A stretch of DNA of 64,000 bases from Ochrobactrum sp. BTU1 (GCA_018798825.1 CP076354.1:1240001-1304000), one strand, 5' to 3'; positions 8,538 to 18,443 are shown, counted from the first letter of the stretch. Notes: generated by a model from the sequence alone, not told the origin. Program-made: numbers and translations.

Positions 8538-9122
8538 TTAGCCAATCCGCCCGCATTGACGCAGCTGAGTTGCGTAACGGTTGGCCATGGATTGGGCGCG
8601 TCTCGCACCGTTCAACGCTGTCGCATTGCCGCGCCAGACTCCACGGGAATATCCACCATGTCCCGAGTAATACGCGAGATAGAGACTGTAAGCGTCAGTC
8701 CGATTGATACCATTCTTCTGATAGCTCTGATTGTGATACCAGCCGATGAAGTGGATCGCGTCGCCGAAGTTGCTGCGAGAAGCGGTCCAGCGGCCAGTCT
8801 CACGCTTATAGCGATCCCAGGTTCCGTTCAGTGCCTGCGAATAGCCATAGGCGCTCGAGGCGCGTTTCCACGGGATAAAGCCAAGCAGCTTGGTACGCGG
8901 TGGACGAGCATAAGGGCGGAATCCGGATTCAGTATAAATTGTCGCCATTAGAACATGGACCGGCACACCGAACTCGCGCGAAGCGCGGGTCGCGTCTTTC
9001 TGCCAATTATTTATCCAACCGTCGCGTTGATCGAAGACTGCGCAAACATTGCTGACCTGTCGTGGAGCAGTCGCGCAGCCGCCAAGAATAACGAGCGCGA
9101 CGAGAAGCAAAACGCGCGTCAT
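8538..9122 (-). CDS. Lytic transglycosylase-like (SLT) lipoprotein
   Basis: 194 residues from the ATG at 9122, which has a GAGG ribosome site six bases upstream; an in-frame ATG four codons earlier lacks one. Lipobox LGGC near residue 17 marks a lipoprotein. The SLT lysozyme-like fold is indicated by MATIYTESGFRPYARP (catalytic Glu in TES), AYGYSQALNGTWDRYK, and AYYSGHGGYSRG. Such enzymes cleave peptidoglycan between MurNAc and GlcNAc. A Trp- and Tyr-rich tail completes it. No gene next to it points to a dedicated secretion system. Confidence 0.88.
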   Translation of the reverse strand: MTRVLLLVALVILGGCATAPRQVSNVCAVFDQRDGWINNWQKDATRASREFGVPVHVLMATIYTESGFRPYARPPRTKLLGFIPWKRASSAYGYSQALNGTWDRYKRETGRWTASRSNFGDAIHFIGWYHNQSYQKNGINRTDAYSLYLAYYSGHGGYSRGVWRGNATALNGARRAQSMANRYATQLRQCGRIG

Positions 9123-9419
9123 GGGAAACCTCATTGCAATTACAAAAATTGATAAATTGTAAAAATTAAAGAGGACTTAAACTAAGGCATTGATTTAACT
9201 ATGGTTACTACAATGTTTACAGCCTCTTCCGTTGGTTGCTGAACGTTTGAATTCATTGGTAAAACCAATCTCTAGACGGCCACAGAATACAACCATTGAT
9301 TGCCTACACATTGACTGCGGCTCGCAGGATGAAGGCCGAATTGTGACTAAACTCAAAAACGCTGTTAAAACGTGTCTGATGCAGAGTGTGTTCATGCATA
9401 GAACAACGGAGGAGCTTTC
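9123..9419. other. AT-rich spacer upstream of the SnoaL-like gene
   Basis: About 300 non-coding bases, visibly richer in A and T than the surroundings. It contains a short hairpin ATTGGT-AAAA-ACCAAT near 9255-9270. No clear promoter was identified. The last bases carry a strong ribosome site for the gene at 9420. Confidence 0.4.
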
Positions 9420-9806
9420 ATGAATGTGCAAAAGCTGCGTGAAGTTTACGAAACATATATATCCTGTCTTAATGCTCAGGATTGGCCATCGTTAAAGCTT
9501 TATGTGGCTGAAGATGCTCAGCATAATGGTCAGAGATTGGGCGTTGACGGATATCGCGACATGCTCATTCGAGATTATCAACAGATACCAGATCTACAGT
9601 TTAAGATAGGATTGTTGGTTGTTGAGCCACCAGTTGTCGCAAGCAGATTAGATTTTGATTGCACGCCTGTCGGGCAATTTCTCGGCCTTCCCATAAATGG
9701 CAGGAATATCCGTTTTTCCGAGAACGTCTTTTATGAGTTTTCGGACAACAAAATCAGCAAGGTCTGGTCTGTTCTCGATAAAGCGGGCATCGAAGCACAA
9801 CTCTGA
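9420..9806 (+). CDS. SnoaL-like (NTF2-fold) polyketide cyclase / ester cyclase family protein
   Basis: 128 residues, start preceded by GGAGGAG at ideal distance. The sequence YISCLNAQDWPSLKLYVAEDAQHNG, then GYRDMLIRDYQQIPDLQFKI, and FSENVFYEFSDNKISKVWSVLDKAGI follows the NTF2-like SnoaL pattern. These small enzymes or binding proteins have a cone-shaped fold; the ligand is not predictable. It is the only + strand gene in this part, sits in AT-rich DNA and is convergent with rarA only 21 bases away, with no clear terminator between. May be a later insertion. Confidence 0.8.
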   Translation: MNVQKLREVYETYISCLNAQDWPSLKLYVAEDAQHNGQRLGVDGYRDMLIRDYQQIPDLQFKIGLLVVEPPVVASRLDFDCTPVGQFLGLPINGRNIRFSENVFYEFSDNKISKVWSVLDKAGIEAQL

Positions 9807-9827
9807 CGTCACACAAGAACCATCCGT

Positions 9828-11144
9828 TCAACGGCGTGTTTGACGTTCGGCCCTTAGGCGTGACCAATAATCAAGCCGCTTGCGAATATCGCGCTCAAAG
9901 CCTCTTTCCGGCGGATCATAGAAAACCTGCCGTCCCATGGCTTCCGGGAAGTAATCCTGACCCGAAAATGCGTCAGGTTGATCATGATCATAAGCATAAC
10001 CATCACCATAGCCTTCATTCTTCATCAGCTTCGTCGGCGCGTTGAGAATGTGCTTCGGCGGCAACAATGAGCCATTCTCTTTGGCGGCACGCATCGAAGC
10101 CTTATAAGCCATGTAAACCGCATTGGATTTGGGTGCTGTCGCGAGATAGACGCAGGCTTGGGCAAGCGCCAGTTCCCCCTCCGGTGAACCCAGATAATCA
10201 TAGGCATCTTTCGCGGCATTGCAGATAACAAGCGCTTGTGGATCAGCCAGGCCAATATCTTCAACCGCCATGCGGACAAGGCGACGCCCAAGATAGAGCG
10301 GATCTTCACCGGCATCGAACATGCGGCTGAGATAATAAAGAGCGGCATCAGGATCAGATCCCCGCACCGATTTATGCAAAGCGGAAATCAGATTGTAGTG
10401 GCCGTCTTGTCCCTTGTCATAAACTGGCGCGCGACGCTGAACAACATCCTGAAGCTTTGCAGCGTCAAACACCTCGTCAGGCCGTGCTGCACGCCATACT
10501 TCTTCTGCAAGTGTTAGCGCGGCACGACCGTCACCATCGGCCATGCGAACCAGGCTTGCTCGTGCTTCTTCGTCCAGCGGCAGCGGACGTGCTTCCTGTT
10601 CTTCTGCACGCGTGAGAAGCGTAGCGATGCTTTCGCCATTATGCGGATGAAAAGTCAGCACCCTCGCCCGCGACAACAAAGCGGCATTGAGTTCAAACGA
10701 AGGATTTTCTGTCGTAGCGCCAATCAGGATGACCGTGCCGTCTTCCATTACCGGCAGAAAACTATCCTGTTGCGCGCGATTGAAACGATGAATCTCGTCC
10801 ACAAAGAGCAGTGTTTGGCGACCCGACATGCGTCGTGCACGCGCTGATTCAAAAACCTTTTTGAGGTCAGCAACACCGGAGAAAATCGCTGAAATTTGCT
10901 CGAAAGCCAAATCAGTCTCTCCGGCAAGCAGCCTGGCAACTGTTGTCTTGCCAGTACCCGGAGGGCCCCAGAAGATCATCGAGCCGAGCGATCCGGACGC
11001 GATCATGCGTGTCAGCACACCTTCTGGTCCTGTCAGGTGTTCCTGCCCCGTCACTTCCGAAAGGTGGCGCGGGCGCAAGCGATCAGCGAGTGGCCTGTTA
11101 CGGTCCGCATTCGGATCAACCGCAGTTGAAAAAAGGTCGCTCAT
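9828..11144 (-). CDS. rarA: Replication-associated recombination protein A (AAA+ ATPase)
   Basis: 438 residues. Walker A GPPGTGKT at residues 60-67, Walker B with DEIHR at 116-120, sensor segment GATTENPSFELN, and the C-terminal MgsA/RarA tetramerisation domain with KSVRGSDPDAALYYLSRM and YAYDHDQPDAFSGQDYFPE. RarA/MgsA acts at stalled replication forks and is structurally related to clamp-loader proteins. It lies downstream of the DegP-like gene in the same direction, but a strong terminator between them suggests separate transcription. Confidence 0.96.
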   Translation of the reverse strand: MSDLFSTAVDPNADRNRPLADRLRPRHLSEVTGQEHLTGPEGVLTRMIASGSLGSMIFWGPPGTGKTTVARLLAGETDLAFEQISAIFSGVADLKKVFESARARRMSGRQTLLFVDEIHRFNRAQQDSFLPVMEDGTVILIGATTENPSFELNAALLSRARVLTFHPHNGESIATLLTRAEEQEARPLPLDEEARASLVRMADGDGRAALTLAEEVWRAARPDEVFDAAKLQDVVQRRAPVYDKGQDGHYNLISALHKSVRGSDPDAALYYLSRMFDAGEDPLYLGRRLVRMAVEDIGLADPQALVICNAAKDAYDYLGSPEGELALAQACVYLATAPKSNAVYMAYKASMRAAKENGSLLPPKHILNAPTKLMKNEGYGDGYAYDHDQPDAFSGQDYFPEAMGRQVFYDPPERGFERDIRKRLDYWSRLRAERQTRR

Positions 11145-11162
11145 TTCGCTTCGCTCAATGCC

Positions 11163-11208
11163 AGAAAAACAGATGTCGTCTCAGGCATAGTCCCGCCTGA
11201 AACGACAT
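11163..11208 (-). terminator. Terminator after the DegP-like protease gene
   Basis: Fourteen-base stem (173-186 with 195-208 of the 11 kb block, one G-T pair), eight-base loop, then CTGTTTTTC on the minus strand. It lies between the protease stop and the rarA start. Confidence 0.85.
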
Positions 11209-11234
11209 GCAACTTTAAATGCTTGGCGATGAGG

Positions 11235-12668
11235 TCAGCGAACAAACTGTCGGATCAGCGCGCCATTACGCTCAACTTCCAGTCTCCAGGCCAAACCTCG
11301 GCCATCATTAAGCGCTGCAGTCAGATCATTAATCGTGCGGATCGGGTTACCATTGATACCCCTGATAATATCACGTTGACGCAAACCGAGTCGTGCGGCC
11401 TGCGAATTAACGACGACATCCGTCACAATAACGCCCCGCGCCCCATCACGCAGACGCATTTTTGAAGCCGTTTGTGGTGTTAGTTCTTCAACCACGGCAC
11501 CTGCAAAGGGATTGTCACCCTCTATGGTCTGCTTCTGTTGCGGCTTGGCTTCAGGCTCTTTTGCAAGCTTAACAGGCAGTTTGCTGTCCTTGCCGTTACG
11601 CACAATATCCAGCGTCACTGTATTGCCGATGCCAGCTGTCGAAAGACGATAACCGAGCACATCGATATTATCGGCCCTGACACCCTGTACCGAAAGCACC
11701 ACATCGCCAACTTTCAAGCCAGCTTGTTCGGCAGGACCGCCCTTGGTGACGGCTGTCACCAGCACGCCAAAGGACTTATCCATGCCGAGACCTTCAGCAA
11801 CGTCAGGCGTGATGTTCTGGAAGGTCGCACCGATAAATGGACGTTCAAAGCTCGTGCTCCCGCTCAATGCGGCATCAACAACGGCGCGTACCATATTGGA
11901 AGGAATAGCGAATCCGATACCGACAGATCCACCTGAGCGGGAATAAATTGCGGTATTGATACCAATCAGGCGTCCACGCATGTCGATCAGACCGCCGCCC
12001 GAATTTCCGGGATTGATAGCGGCATCAGTCTGAATGAAGAAGTCAAAATCTGAAACGCCAACCTGCGTACGAGATTGGGCGGAAACAATACCGTTGGTAA
12101 CGGTCTGGCCTACCCCAAACGGATTGCCGATAGCCAGCACAAGATCGCCAACTTCAACACCATCGGAATCACCCAGCGAAAGAACCGGGAATTTGTCATT
12201 CGCGTCGATCTTCAATACCGCAAGATCGGTCGTTTCATCGCGCAGCAGCACCTTGCTTTCGAACTGGCGGCCATCTGAAAGCGCCACCTTAATTTCGTCG
12301 GCGTCCTTAATGACGTGATTGTTTGTGACAACAATACCAGACGCATCAACGATGACGCCCGAACCGAGCGACTGCTCAGTGCGCGACTTGCCACCGCCGC
12401 CAAACTGCTTCCCGAAAAACTGCTCAAAAAACGGATCGCCTGCAAATGGTGATGCCTGCTGCTGCACCTGACGCGCGGCGTAGACGTTAACGACTGCAGG
12501 CGCTGTTTCCTTCACCAGAGGCGCGAAGGAAAGCTGCATATCGCCACGGCTTAGAGGGATCTGTTTGCCCTGAGCTGGAACGGCTGTTTCCTGCGCGATC
12601 GCAGGCAAAGTGACTGTGCTGATCGACGCGATAAGCAGACCCGCAATTCCATAACGCCGCCAATTCAT
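11235..12668 (-). CDS. DegP/HtrA-like periplasmic serine protease (Do family)
   Basis: 477 residues from the ATG at 12668, which gives a clean Sec signal peptide (about 1-26, cleavage after AIAQ); a longer frame to 12776 would bury it. Trypsin-like domain with catalytic His118 (TNNHV), Asp148 (TTDLAV) and Ser223 (GNSGGG), then two PDZ domains (about 250-345 and 375-470). It is a periplasmic protease/chaperone for misfolded envelope proteins. A terminator follows. Its position beside rplQ matches Brucella-type gene order as I remember it. The symbol is left open because DegP and DegQ types cannot be separated here. Confidence 0.95.
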   Translation of the reverse strand: MNWRRYGIAGLLIASISTVTLPAIAQETAVPAQGKQIPLSRGDMQLSFAPLVKETAPAVVNVYAARQVQQQASPFAGDPFFEQFFGKQFGGGGKSRTEQSLGSGVIVDASGIVVTNNHVIKDADEIKVALSDGRQFESKVLLRDETTDLAVLKIDANDKFPVLSLGDSDGVEVGDLVLAIGNPFGVGQTVTNGIVSAQSRTQVGVSDFDFFIQTDAAINPGNSGGGLIDMRGRLIGINTAIYSRSGGSVGIGFAIPSNMVRAVVDAALSGSTSFERPFIGATFQNITPDVAEGLGMDKSFGVLVTAVTKGGPAEQAGLKVGDVVLSVQGVRADNIDVLGYRLSTAGIGNTVTLDIVRNGKDSKLPVKLAKEPEAKPQQKQTIEGDNPFAGAVVEELTPQTASKMRLRDGARGVIVTDVVVNSQAARLGLRQRDIIRGINGNPIRTINDLTAALNDGRGLAWRLEVERNGALIRQFVR

Positions 12669-12846
12669 TCGCAAACTCCAGTTTTCCTCATCTCGCATCC
12701 GATTCCTCGGAGCCAATATCGGCAATATGGAGCTAACAAGGCCAAGTATAAAGGGCTGGAATATGGCAAAGCGCATTACAGCTTCGTAATGAATTACGTC
12801 ACGCTTCTCCTAACCTCGCAACAATTCAATAAAAACTATCTGCAAA

Positions 12847-12880
12847 CGAAAAAAGGGCCGCACGAGGCAGCCCTTTTTCA
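12847..12880 (-). terminator. Terminator at the end of the alpha operon (after rplQ)
   Basis: Stem AAAAGGGC (851-858) with GCCCTTTT (870-877) plus inner pairs, flanked by A and T tracts; on the minus strand it ends with TTTTTTCG. It closes the long ribosomal protein transcript. Confidence 0.88.
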
Positions 12881-12898
12881 ATAAGTGCGAAGCGTAAA

Positions 12899-13327
12899 TT
12901 ACGCTGCGTCAGCTTCTGCAGCAGCTTCAGCTTCAACGCGTGCGCGGTCAGCTTTGCCCTTGGCATCAACATCGCGTTCAACGAATTCGACAACTGCGAG
13001 TGGCGCATTATCGCCAGTGCGGAAGCCTGCCTTCATGATGCGGATGTAGCCGCCGTTGCGGGTTGCATAACGTGCAGCCAGCGTATCGAACAGCTTAGCA
13101 ACCAGCTTGACGTCGCGGATGGCGGAAATCGCCTGACGACGTGCATGCAGGTCACCACGCTTGCCGAGAGTGACAAGCTTTTCTACGATTGGACGGATTT
13201 CCTTAGCCTTAGGAAGCGTGGTCACAATCTGTTCGTGCTCGATGAGCGAAGCCGCCATGTTGGCGAACATTGCCTTGCGATGCGAGGCAGTGCGGTTCAG
13301 CTTACGCTGTCCATTACCGTGGCGCAT
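12899..13327 (-). CDS. rplQ: 50S ribosomal protein L17
   Basis: 142 residues; [20 protein letters not shown] is the family's start signature. The C-terminal tail is rich in Ala and Glu, longer than in E. coli, as is usual in Rhizobiales. L17 binds several 23S rRNA domains near the exit tunnel. Last gene of the rpsM-rpsK-rpoA-rplQ group, 42 bases after rpoA. Confidence 0.98.
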   Translation of the reverse strand: MRHGNGQRKLNRTASHRKAMFANMAASLIEHEQIVTTLPKAKEIRPIVEKLVTLGKRGDLHARRQAISAIRDVKLVAKLFDTLAARYATRNGGYIRIMKAGFRTGDNAPLAVVEFVERDVDAKGKADRARVEAEAAAEADAA

Positions 13328-13369
13328 GGCCTTCTCCTTTTAACTCAGTTCTGCCGGAAACGTCCGGTC

Positions 13370-14383
13370 TTAATATTGGTCTTCGTAGCGCTTAGCGAGG
13401 TCTTCGATGTTTTCAGGCGGCCAGGCTGGGATTTCCATACCGAGATGGAGACCCATCGACGCCAGAACTTCCTTGATCTCGTTGAGCGACTTGCGGCCGA
13501 AATTCGGAGTCCGCAGCATCTCGGCTTCCGTCTTCTGGATCAGATCGCCGATATAGACGATGTTGTCGTTCTTCAGGCAGTTTGCCGAACGTACCGACAG
13601 TTCGAGCTCGTCCACCTTCTTGAGCAGAGCCGGATTGAAAGCCAGTTCCGCAACCTGTTCCTGCGGAGCTTCCTTCTGTGGCTCTTCGAAGTTGACGAAG
13701 ATCGCCAGCTGGTCCTGAAGAATACGAGCTGCATAAGCAACTGCATCTTCACCGCTCACGGAACCATTGGTTTCGATGTTGAGCGTCAGCTTGTCGTAAT
13801 CAAGAACCTGACCTTCACGGGTGTTCTCGATCTTGTACGATACCTTGCGGATCGGCGAATAAAGGCTATCAACCGGAATAAGGCCGATTGGAGCATCTTC
13901 CGCACGATTACGGTCGGCAGGCACATAGCCCTTACCGGTGTTGACGGTGAATTCCATGCGGATTTCAGCGCCTTCATCCAGCGTGCAGATGACGTGATCC
14001 GGATTAAGGATCTCGACATCGCCAACAGTCTGAATGTCACCAGCCGTAACAACGCCAGGGCCTTCCTTACGGACAACCATGCGCTTCGGGCCTTCGCCTT
14101 CCATACGGATAGCGATTTCCTTGACGTTCAGAACGATATCCGTGGTGTCTTCGCGGACGCCCGGAATGGAAGAGAATTCATGCAGAACGCCATCGATCTG
14201 AATGGCGGTTACAGCAGCGCCGCGCAGCGACGACAGAAGCACGCGACGCAGTGCGTTACCGAGCGTCAGACCGAAACCGCGTTCCAGCGGTTCAGCAACG
14301 ACGGTTGCATGGGTGCGTGAGCCGTTGGTGATAAAATCCACCTTGTTCGGCTTAATCAGTTCCTGCCAGTTCTTCTGGATCAT
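13370..14383 (-). CDS. rpoA: RNA polymerase alpha subunit
   Basis: 337 residues from the ATG giving [15 protein letters not shown]; an in-frame ATG six codons upstream is not conserved in the family as I know it. N-terminal dimerisation domain ([20 protein letters not shown], about residues 35-54) assembles the polymerase; the C-terminal domain (about 250-325, with [20 protein letters not shown] and [14 protein letters not shown]) contacts UP elements and activators. Placed as usual between rpsK and rplQ. Confidence 0.98.
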   Translation of the reverse strand: MIQKNWQELIKPNKVDFITNGSRTHATVVAEPLERGFGLTLGNALRRVLLSSLRGAAVTAIQIDGVLHEFSSIPGVREDTTDIVLNVKEIAIRMEGEGPKRMVVRKEGPGVVTAGDIQTVGDVEILNPDHVICTLDEGAEIRMEFTVNTGKGYVPADRNRAEDAPIGLIPVDSLYSPIRKVSYKIENTREGQVLDYDKLTLNIETNGSVSGEDAVAYAARILQDQLAIFVNFEEPQKEAPQEQVAELAFNPALLKKVDELELSVRSANCLKNDNIVYIGDLIQKTEAEMLRTPNFGRKSLNEIKEVLASMGLHLGMEIPAWPPENIEDLAKRYEDQY

Positions 14384-14493
14384 TTTATTTTCCTCTATCA
14401 ACCGTCGCTACCATCCAATCGTAGCGATCTTGTGAAGATCCGCAGAGGAACCCCGGACACATAGTCCGAGGTTCATGCGGCATATAAAAGAAA

Positions 14494-14883
14494 TTAGACC
14501 CGGCGCTTCTTGCGCGGACGGCAACCGTTGTGCGGGATCGGCGTAACATCGCGGATCGACGTGATCACAAAGCCGGCAGCCTGAAGGGCGCGCAGCGCAG
14601 ATTCGCGACCAGAACCCGGTCCGCAAACCTCGACTTCGAGGGAGCGCATGCCATGTTCCTGAGCCTTCTTGGCGCAATCTTCAGCAGCGATCTGTGCGGC
14701 AAACGGGGTCGACTTACGCGAACCCTTGAAACCCTGAGCACCCGCAGAAGACCAGGCAATCGCATTGCCCTGCGCATCCGTGATGGTGATCATGGTGTTG
14801 TTGAACGTCGAATTAACGTGGGCAACGCCCGACGAGATGTTTTTGCGCTCGCGACGGCGAATACGCTGGGCTTCCTTAGCCAT
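14494..14883 (-). CDS. rpsK: 30S ribosomal protein S11
   Basis: 129 residues from the ATG giving [15 protein letters not shown]; a longer frame exists but is not family-like. Contains the S11 signature region ([20 protein letters not shown], then [19 protein letters not shown]). It is part of the platform of the small subunit, near the Shine-Dalgarno helix. It lies 110 bases upstream of rpoA and downstream of rpsM. Confidence 0.98.
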   Translation of the reverse strand: MAKEAQRIRRRERKNISSGVAHVNSTFNNTMITITDAQGNAIAWSSAGAQGFKGSRKSTPFAAQIAAEDCAKKAQEHGMRSLEVEVCGPGSGRESALRALQAAGFVITSIRDVTPIPHNGCRPRKKRRV

Positions 14884-15014
14884 GATAGTCCTCTCAAAAC
14901 TCGATCTCGACACCGCCGTAGTTCCAGCGGCTCCACCGGCCCTTTGATAAGGACCAGCACCGAACCCACCCGATTATCGGGCAAGCCCGGCAGAACGATT
15001 GGTTCTGCCGAAAG

Positions 15015-15383
15015 TTACTTCTTCTTACCTGCGATAGCCTTTGCAGGACCCTTACGGGTACGTGCATTGGTATGCGTGCGCTGACCACGAACTGGCAGCG
15101 AACGACGATGACGCAGACCGCGGTAGCAGCCAAGGTCCATCAGACGCTTGATGTTCATGGAAACTTCACGACGCAGGTCACCTTCGACGCGGTATTCAGC
15201 ATCGATAGCTTCACGGATCTGAAGTACTTCAGCATCCGACAGCTGGTTTACGCGACGATCGTCAGCAATGCCGACCTTCGTTACGATTTGACGAGCAAAT
15301 TTAGGTCCAATCCCGTGGATGTACTGAAGCGCAATGATTACGCGCTTGTTCGTTGGGATGTTGACGCCAGCGATACGTGCCAC
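15015..15383 (-). CDS. rpsM: 30S ribosomal protein S13
   Basis: 122 residues; [19 protein letters not shown] start and the S13 signature [20 protein letters not shown], with a basic tail ending AGKKK. It sits in the head of the 30S subunit and contacts tRNA and the 50S subunit. It is preceded by a 287-base spacer with a promoter candidate, so this group may start its own transcript. Confidence 0.98.
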   Translation of the reverse strand: MARIAGVNIPTNKRVIIALQYIHGIGPKFARQIVTKVGIADDRRVNQLSDAEVLQIREAIDAEYRVEGDLRREVSMNIKRLMDLGCYRGLRHRRSLPVRGQRTHTNARTRKGPAKAIAGKKK

Positions 15384-15513
15384 GTCTGTTCTCCTTGAGT
15401 TACATAAAAATCGATCTGGCAGATGCGATCAACCAGACAGCATTGTTTGACCGGTCCCGGCCTCTTACTATTTCCGCCAGAACCGACCATTCAAACCAAT
15501 TGAAGTGGGGCAG

Positions 15514-15542
15514 TCTTTGACGGAATCGCCCGAAAAAGTCAA
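15514..15542 (-). promoter_or_regulatory. Candidate promoter for rpsM-rpsK-rpoA-rplQ
   Basis: On the minus strand TTGACT (15542-15537), a 17-base gap, then CAAAGA (15519-15514). The -35 element fits well, the -10 element poorly. It lies in the adk-rpsM spacer about 130 bases before rpsM. Confidence 0.4.
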
Positions 15543-15610
15543 CTCTTAACTGTCCGTAAAGCTGCCAAAGCAACTGCACAGACATTAAAAGCAACTCTTG
15601 AAAGCGAGAA

Positions 15611-15652
15611 GCGGACAGAAAAACGCTAAACGTCTTCCTGTCCGCAATTTTT
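15611..15652 (+). other. Large-loop hairpin downstream of adk, T-tract on the + strand
   Basis: Perfect eight-base stem GCGGACAG (15611-15618) with CTGTCCGC (15638-15645), 19-base loop, followed on the + strand by AATTTTT. On the gene strand no T-tract follows. It sits 20 bases after the adk stop. The remaining part of the 15384-15670 spacer shows only the promoter candidate listed separately. Confidence 0.45.
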
Positions 15653-15670
15653 AAACGACTTTTTCAAGCC

Positions 15671-16255
15671 TCAAGCCGGAACGAGAATTCTCTCAATTTC
15701 GGCAGTAACTTCTTCAACCGGAGCCATACCATTGATGACGCGAAGTTCACCGGTTCCAGCGTAATAGCTGGAAAGAGGCGAAGTCTTCTCACGATATTCG
15801 ACGAGACGCTTACGGAAGGCTTCCGGGTTATCGTCGGAACGAACCTGACCACCCTTGGCAATCGTTTCAGCCACGCGGCTTTCCATCCGCTTGACCAATG
15901 CATTCTCGTCAACCTTAAGCTCGATAACCGCATCAAGCTTGAGACCTTTGCCAACCAGCATTTCGCCGAGTGCCTGCGCCTGAGGCACAGTACGCGGATA
16001 ACCGTCCAGAATGAAACCGCTTGCGCAGTCCGGCGCATCAATGCGCTCTGAAACGATCTGGTTGACGATTTCATCAGAAACCAGCTGCCCGGCATCCATC
16101 ACTGCCTTGGCGCGCTTCCCGATCTCGCTCTGCTGAGCGACTGCTGCACGCAGCATGTCGCCAGTCGAAAGCTGAGGTATTCCATGCTTCTTGGTAAGAA
16201 GTCCAGCCTGCGTCCCCTTACCTGCTCCGGGCGGCCCAAGAAGTATCAGTCTCAT
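15671..16255 (-). CDS. adk: Adenylate kinase
   Basis: 194 residues: the short bacterial type lacking the zinc-binding LID insertion. P-loop GPPGAGKG at residues 7-14, and the signature [14 protein letters not shown]. It interconverts ATP + AMP and 2 ADP in the cytoplasm. Its ATG overlaps the secY stop (ATGA), so it is translationally coupled; the secY-adk-rpsM order is normal in alphaproteobacteria. rpmJ and infA, found here in E. coli, are absent. Confidence 0.98.
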   Translation of the reverse strand: MRLILLGPPGAGKGTQAGLLTKKHGIPQLSTGDMLRAAVAQQSEIGKRAKAVMDAGQLVSDEIVNQIVSERIDAPDCASGFILDGYPRTVPQAQALGEMLVGKGLKLDAVIELKVDENALVKRMESRVAETIAKGGQVRSDDNPEAFRKRLVEYREKTSPLSSYYAGTGELRVINGMAPVEEVTAEIERILVPA

Positions 16256-17592
16256 TTATTACGTTTCCCACCTCTGAGTTTGGACTTCTTGATCAGCCCT
16301 TCATACTGATGAGCGACAAGATGTCCCTGAATTTGCGCAACCGTATCGAGCGTTACGCTGACCACGATCAACAGCGAAGTACCGCCAAGATAGAATGGTA
16401 CACCGGTCGCGGAAATCAGGAATTCCGGCAGAAGACAGACAAGCACAATATAGATGGCGCCGACAACAGTGATGCGTGTCAACACATAGTCTATGTACTC
16501 AGCTGTACGTTCACCCGGACGAATGCCCGGAATAAAGCCGGAGTGCTTCTTAAGCTGGTCAGCTGTGTCCTTGGGATTGAACACGATAGCCGTGTAGAAG
16601 AAGCAGAAGAATGCCATCAAGCCCGCATAGAACAGCATGTAAAGCGGCTGACCATGACCGAGAGCGTTGAGAATAGTTGTACCCCAGGCCGGCATTTCAG
16701 CTGTATTTGCGAAGCCAGCAACGGTGGCAGGCAGAAGCAGCAGCGACGAAGCGAAGATCGGAGGGATAACGCCAGCCGTGTTGAGCTTGAGAGGCAGATG
16801 CGAAGTATCGCCCTGGAACATGCGATTGCCAACCTGACGCTTCGGATACTGGATCAGAAGACGACGCTGTGCACGCTCAACGAAAACGATGATAGCGATC
16901 AGCGCGATAGCCAGAACGATAACGCCAAGGATCAGACCGGTCGACAGAGCGCCAGTACGGCCCAGTTCCAGCGTACCGGAAATAGCATGTGGAAGGTTTG
17001 CAACAATGCCGGCGAAGATAATGAGCGAAATACCGTTACCGATGCCGCGAGCAGTGATCTGCTCACCGAGCCACATCAGGAACATGGTACCGCCAACAAG
17101 CGTAATCACCGACGAAATCAGGAACATCGGTCCAGGATTGGTGACAATCCCGTTACCCGACTGCAAACCTACTGAAATGGCATAAGCCTGTACGATTGCA
17201 AGAAGCACCGTACCATAGCGGGTGTACTGATTGATAATCTTGCGGCCCGACTCGCCTTCTTTCTTCAGCGCTTCAAGCGTCGGAACAACCGACGTCATAA
17301 GCTGCACGATGATCGAGGCAGAAATGTACGGCATGATGCCAAGAGCGAAGATAGCCATACGGCCAACCGCACCACCGGCGAACATATTGAAAAGTCCGAG
17401 CACACCCTGGCTATGCTGCTGGAAAGCCTGCGCAAGCGCATCAGGATTGATGCCGGGCAGCGGAATATAGGTGCCGAAACGGTACACCAGCAAAGCGCCC
17501 AGTGTGAACCAGATGCGCTTCTTGAGTTCTTCAGCTTTCGAGAAAGCCGAAAAATTGAGATTGGAAACTAGCTGTTCAGCAGCCGATGCCAT
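16252..17592 (-). CDS. secY: Preprotein translocase subunit SecY
   Basis: 446 residues from the ATG giving [14 protein letters not shown]; the frame extends 43 codons further upstream without family similarity. Ten hydrophobic segments are visible, with the plug and pore region [17 protein letters not shown] near the N-terminus and the conserved cytoplasmic loop around [13 protein letters not shown]. It forms the protein-conducting channel with SecE (encoded at 44.6 kb) and SecG. It follows rplO after a 163-base spacer. Confidence 0.98.
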   Translation of the reverse strand: MASAAEQLVSNLNFSAFSKAEELKKRIWFTLGALLVYRFGTYIPLPGINPDALAQAFQQHSQGVLGLFNMFAGGAVGRMAIFALGIMPYISASIIVQLMTSVVPTLEALKKEGESGRKIINQYTRYGTVLLAIVQAYAISVGLQSGNGIVTNPGPMFLISSVITLVGGTMFLMWLGEQITARGIGNGISLIIFAGIVANLPHAISGTLELGRTGALSTGLILGVIVLAIALIAIIVFVERAQRRLLIQYPKRQVGNRMFQGDTSHLPLKLNTAGVIPPIFASSLLLLPATVAGFANTAEMPAWGTTILNALGHGQPLYMLFYAGLMAFFCFFYTAIVFNPKDTADQLKKHSGFIPGIRPGERTAEYIDYVLTRITVVGAIYIVLVCLLPEFLISATGVPFYLGGTSLLIVVSVTLDTVAQIQGHLVAHQYEGLIKKSKLRGGKRNK

Positions 17593-17707
17593 TAAATTTC
17601 TCCGGTGAAAAGTCTCCGGTCCCCCACTCCCATCGACGCGCGTTTCTCCAACTCGCATCCCTTCGGACAAGAAGACCCTACCCAGATATGCGCATTGGCA
17701 TAAATGT

Positions 17708-17742
17708 GCAAGCGGCGGCACAAGGGCCGCCGCTTTTTATTT
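17708..17742 (+). terminator. Strong hairpin with T-tract on the strand opposite to rplO-secY
   Basis: Nine-base perfect stem AAGCGGCGG (17710-17718) with CCGCCGCTT (17727-17735), eight-base loop, then TTTATTTTT on the + strand. It looks like a canonical intrinsic terminator for + strand transcripts, though all genes here are on the minus strand. On the minus strand the tail is GCACATTT, a poor terminator, as expected inside an operon. Confidence 0.55.
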
Positions 17743-17755
17743 TTATGTCGATGCC

Positions 17756-18226
17756 TTATTCGGCAGCAGCTTCAGGAAGCTTTACGCTACCGCCGGCCTT
17801 TTCGATCTTTTCGATCGCAGCTTTGGAAGCACCAGCAACCTCGAAGGCTACCTTTGCCTTCAGTTCGCCGTCCGCCAGAACGCGAACACCGTCCAGAGCG
17901 CGACGAATCACGCCAGCAGCCTTAAGCGAATCGCTATTCACAACTGCCTTTGCATCCAGCTTGCCAGCGTCGATCGCAGCCTGAACACGGCCGAGCGAAA
18001 CAACGTTGAAGCTCTTTGCAAAGATGTTGGTGAAGCCGCGCTTAGGCAGACGGCGGTAGATTGGCATCTGGCCGCCTTCAAAGCCGTTGATCGCTACGCC
18101 AGAACGGGACTTCTGTCCCTTGACGCCGCGGCCAGCGGTCTTACCGGTGCCGGAGCCGATACCACGGCCGACGCGCTTACGCGCCTTTACTGAACCTGGC
18201 TTATCACGCAGATCGTTGAGTTTCAT
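17756..18226 (-). CDS. rplO: 50S ribosomal protein L15
   Basis: 156 residues from the ATG giving [18 protein letters not shown]. Glycine- and basic-rich N-terminal part ([22 protein letters not shown]) and the [18 protein letters not shown] motif are diagnostic. It is a late assembly protein of the large subunit. It lies between rpmD and secY as in standard spc operons. Confidence 0.98.
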   Translation of the reverse strand: MKLNDLRDKPGSVKARKRVGRGIGSGTGKTAGRGVKGQKSRSGVAINGFEGGQMPIYRRLPKRGFTNIFAKSFNVVSLGRVQAAIDAGKLDAKAVVNSDSLKAAGVIRRALDGVRVLADGELKAKVAFEVAGASKAAIEKIEKAGGSVKLPEAAAE

Positions 18227-18245
18227 GTCTCTATCCCCTGCGTTA

Positions 18246-18443
18246 TCAGGCCTCGTCCACAACGCGGACGAGATGCTGAACCTTGGCGATCATACCACGA
18301 ACCGAAGGAGTATCCTCCAGTGTGCGGCGGCGGTGCATTTTGTTAAGTCCGAGTCCGATCAGCGTTGCACGCTGTTCGGCTGGACGACGGATAGGGCTTC
18401 CGATCTGTTCGACCGTAACCGTCTTACCCTTCTTCTCAGCCAT
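18246..18443 (-). CDS. rpmD: 50S ribosomal protein L30
   Basis: 65 residues from the ATG at 18443; a GTG directly before it is also in frame but less likely. Motifs [21 protein letters not shown] and a [11 protein letters not shown] segment identify L30. Present in this position in spc operons between rpsE and rplO. This protein is absent from some bacteria but retained here. Confidence 0.96.
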   Translation of the reverse strand: MAEKKGKTVTVEQIGSPIRRPAEQRATLIGLGLNKMHRRRTLEDTPSVRGMIAKVQHLVRVVDEA

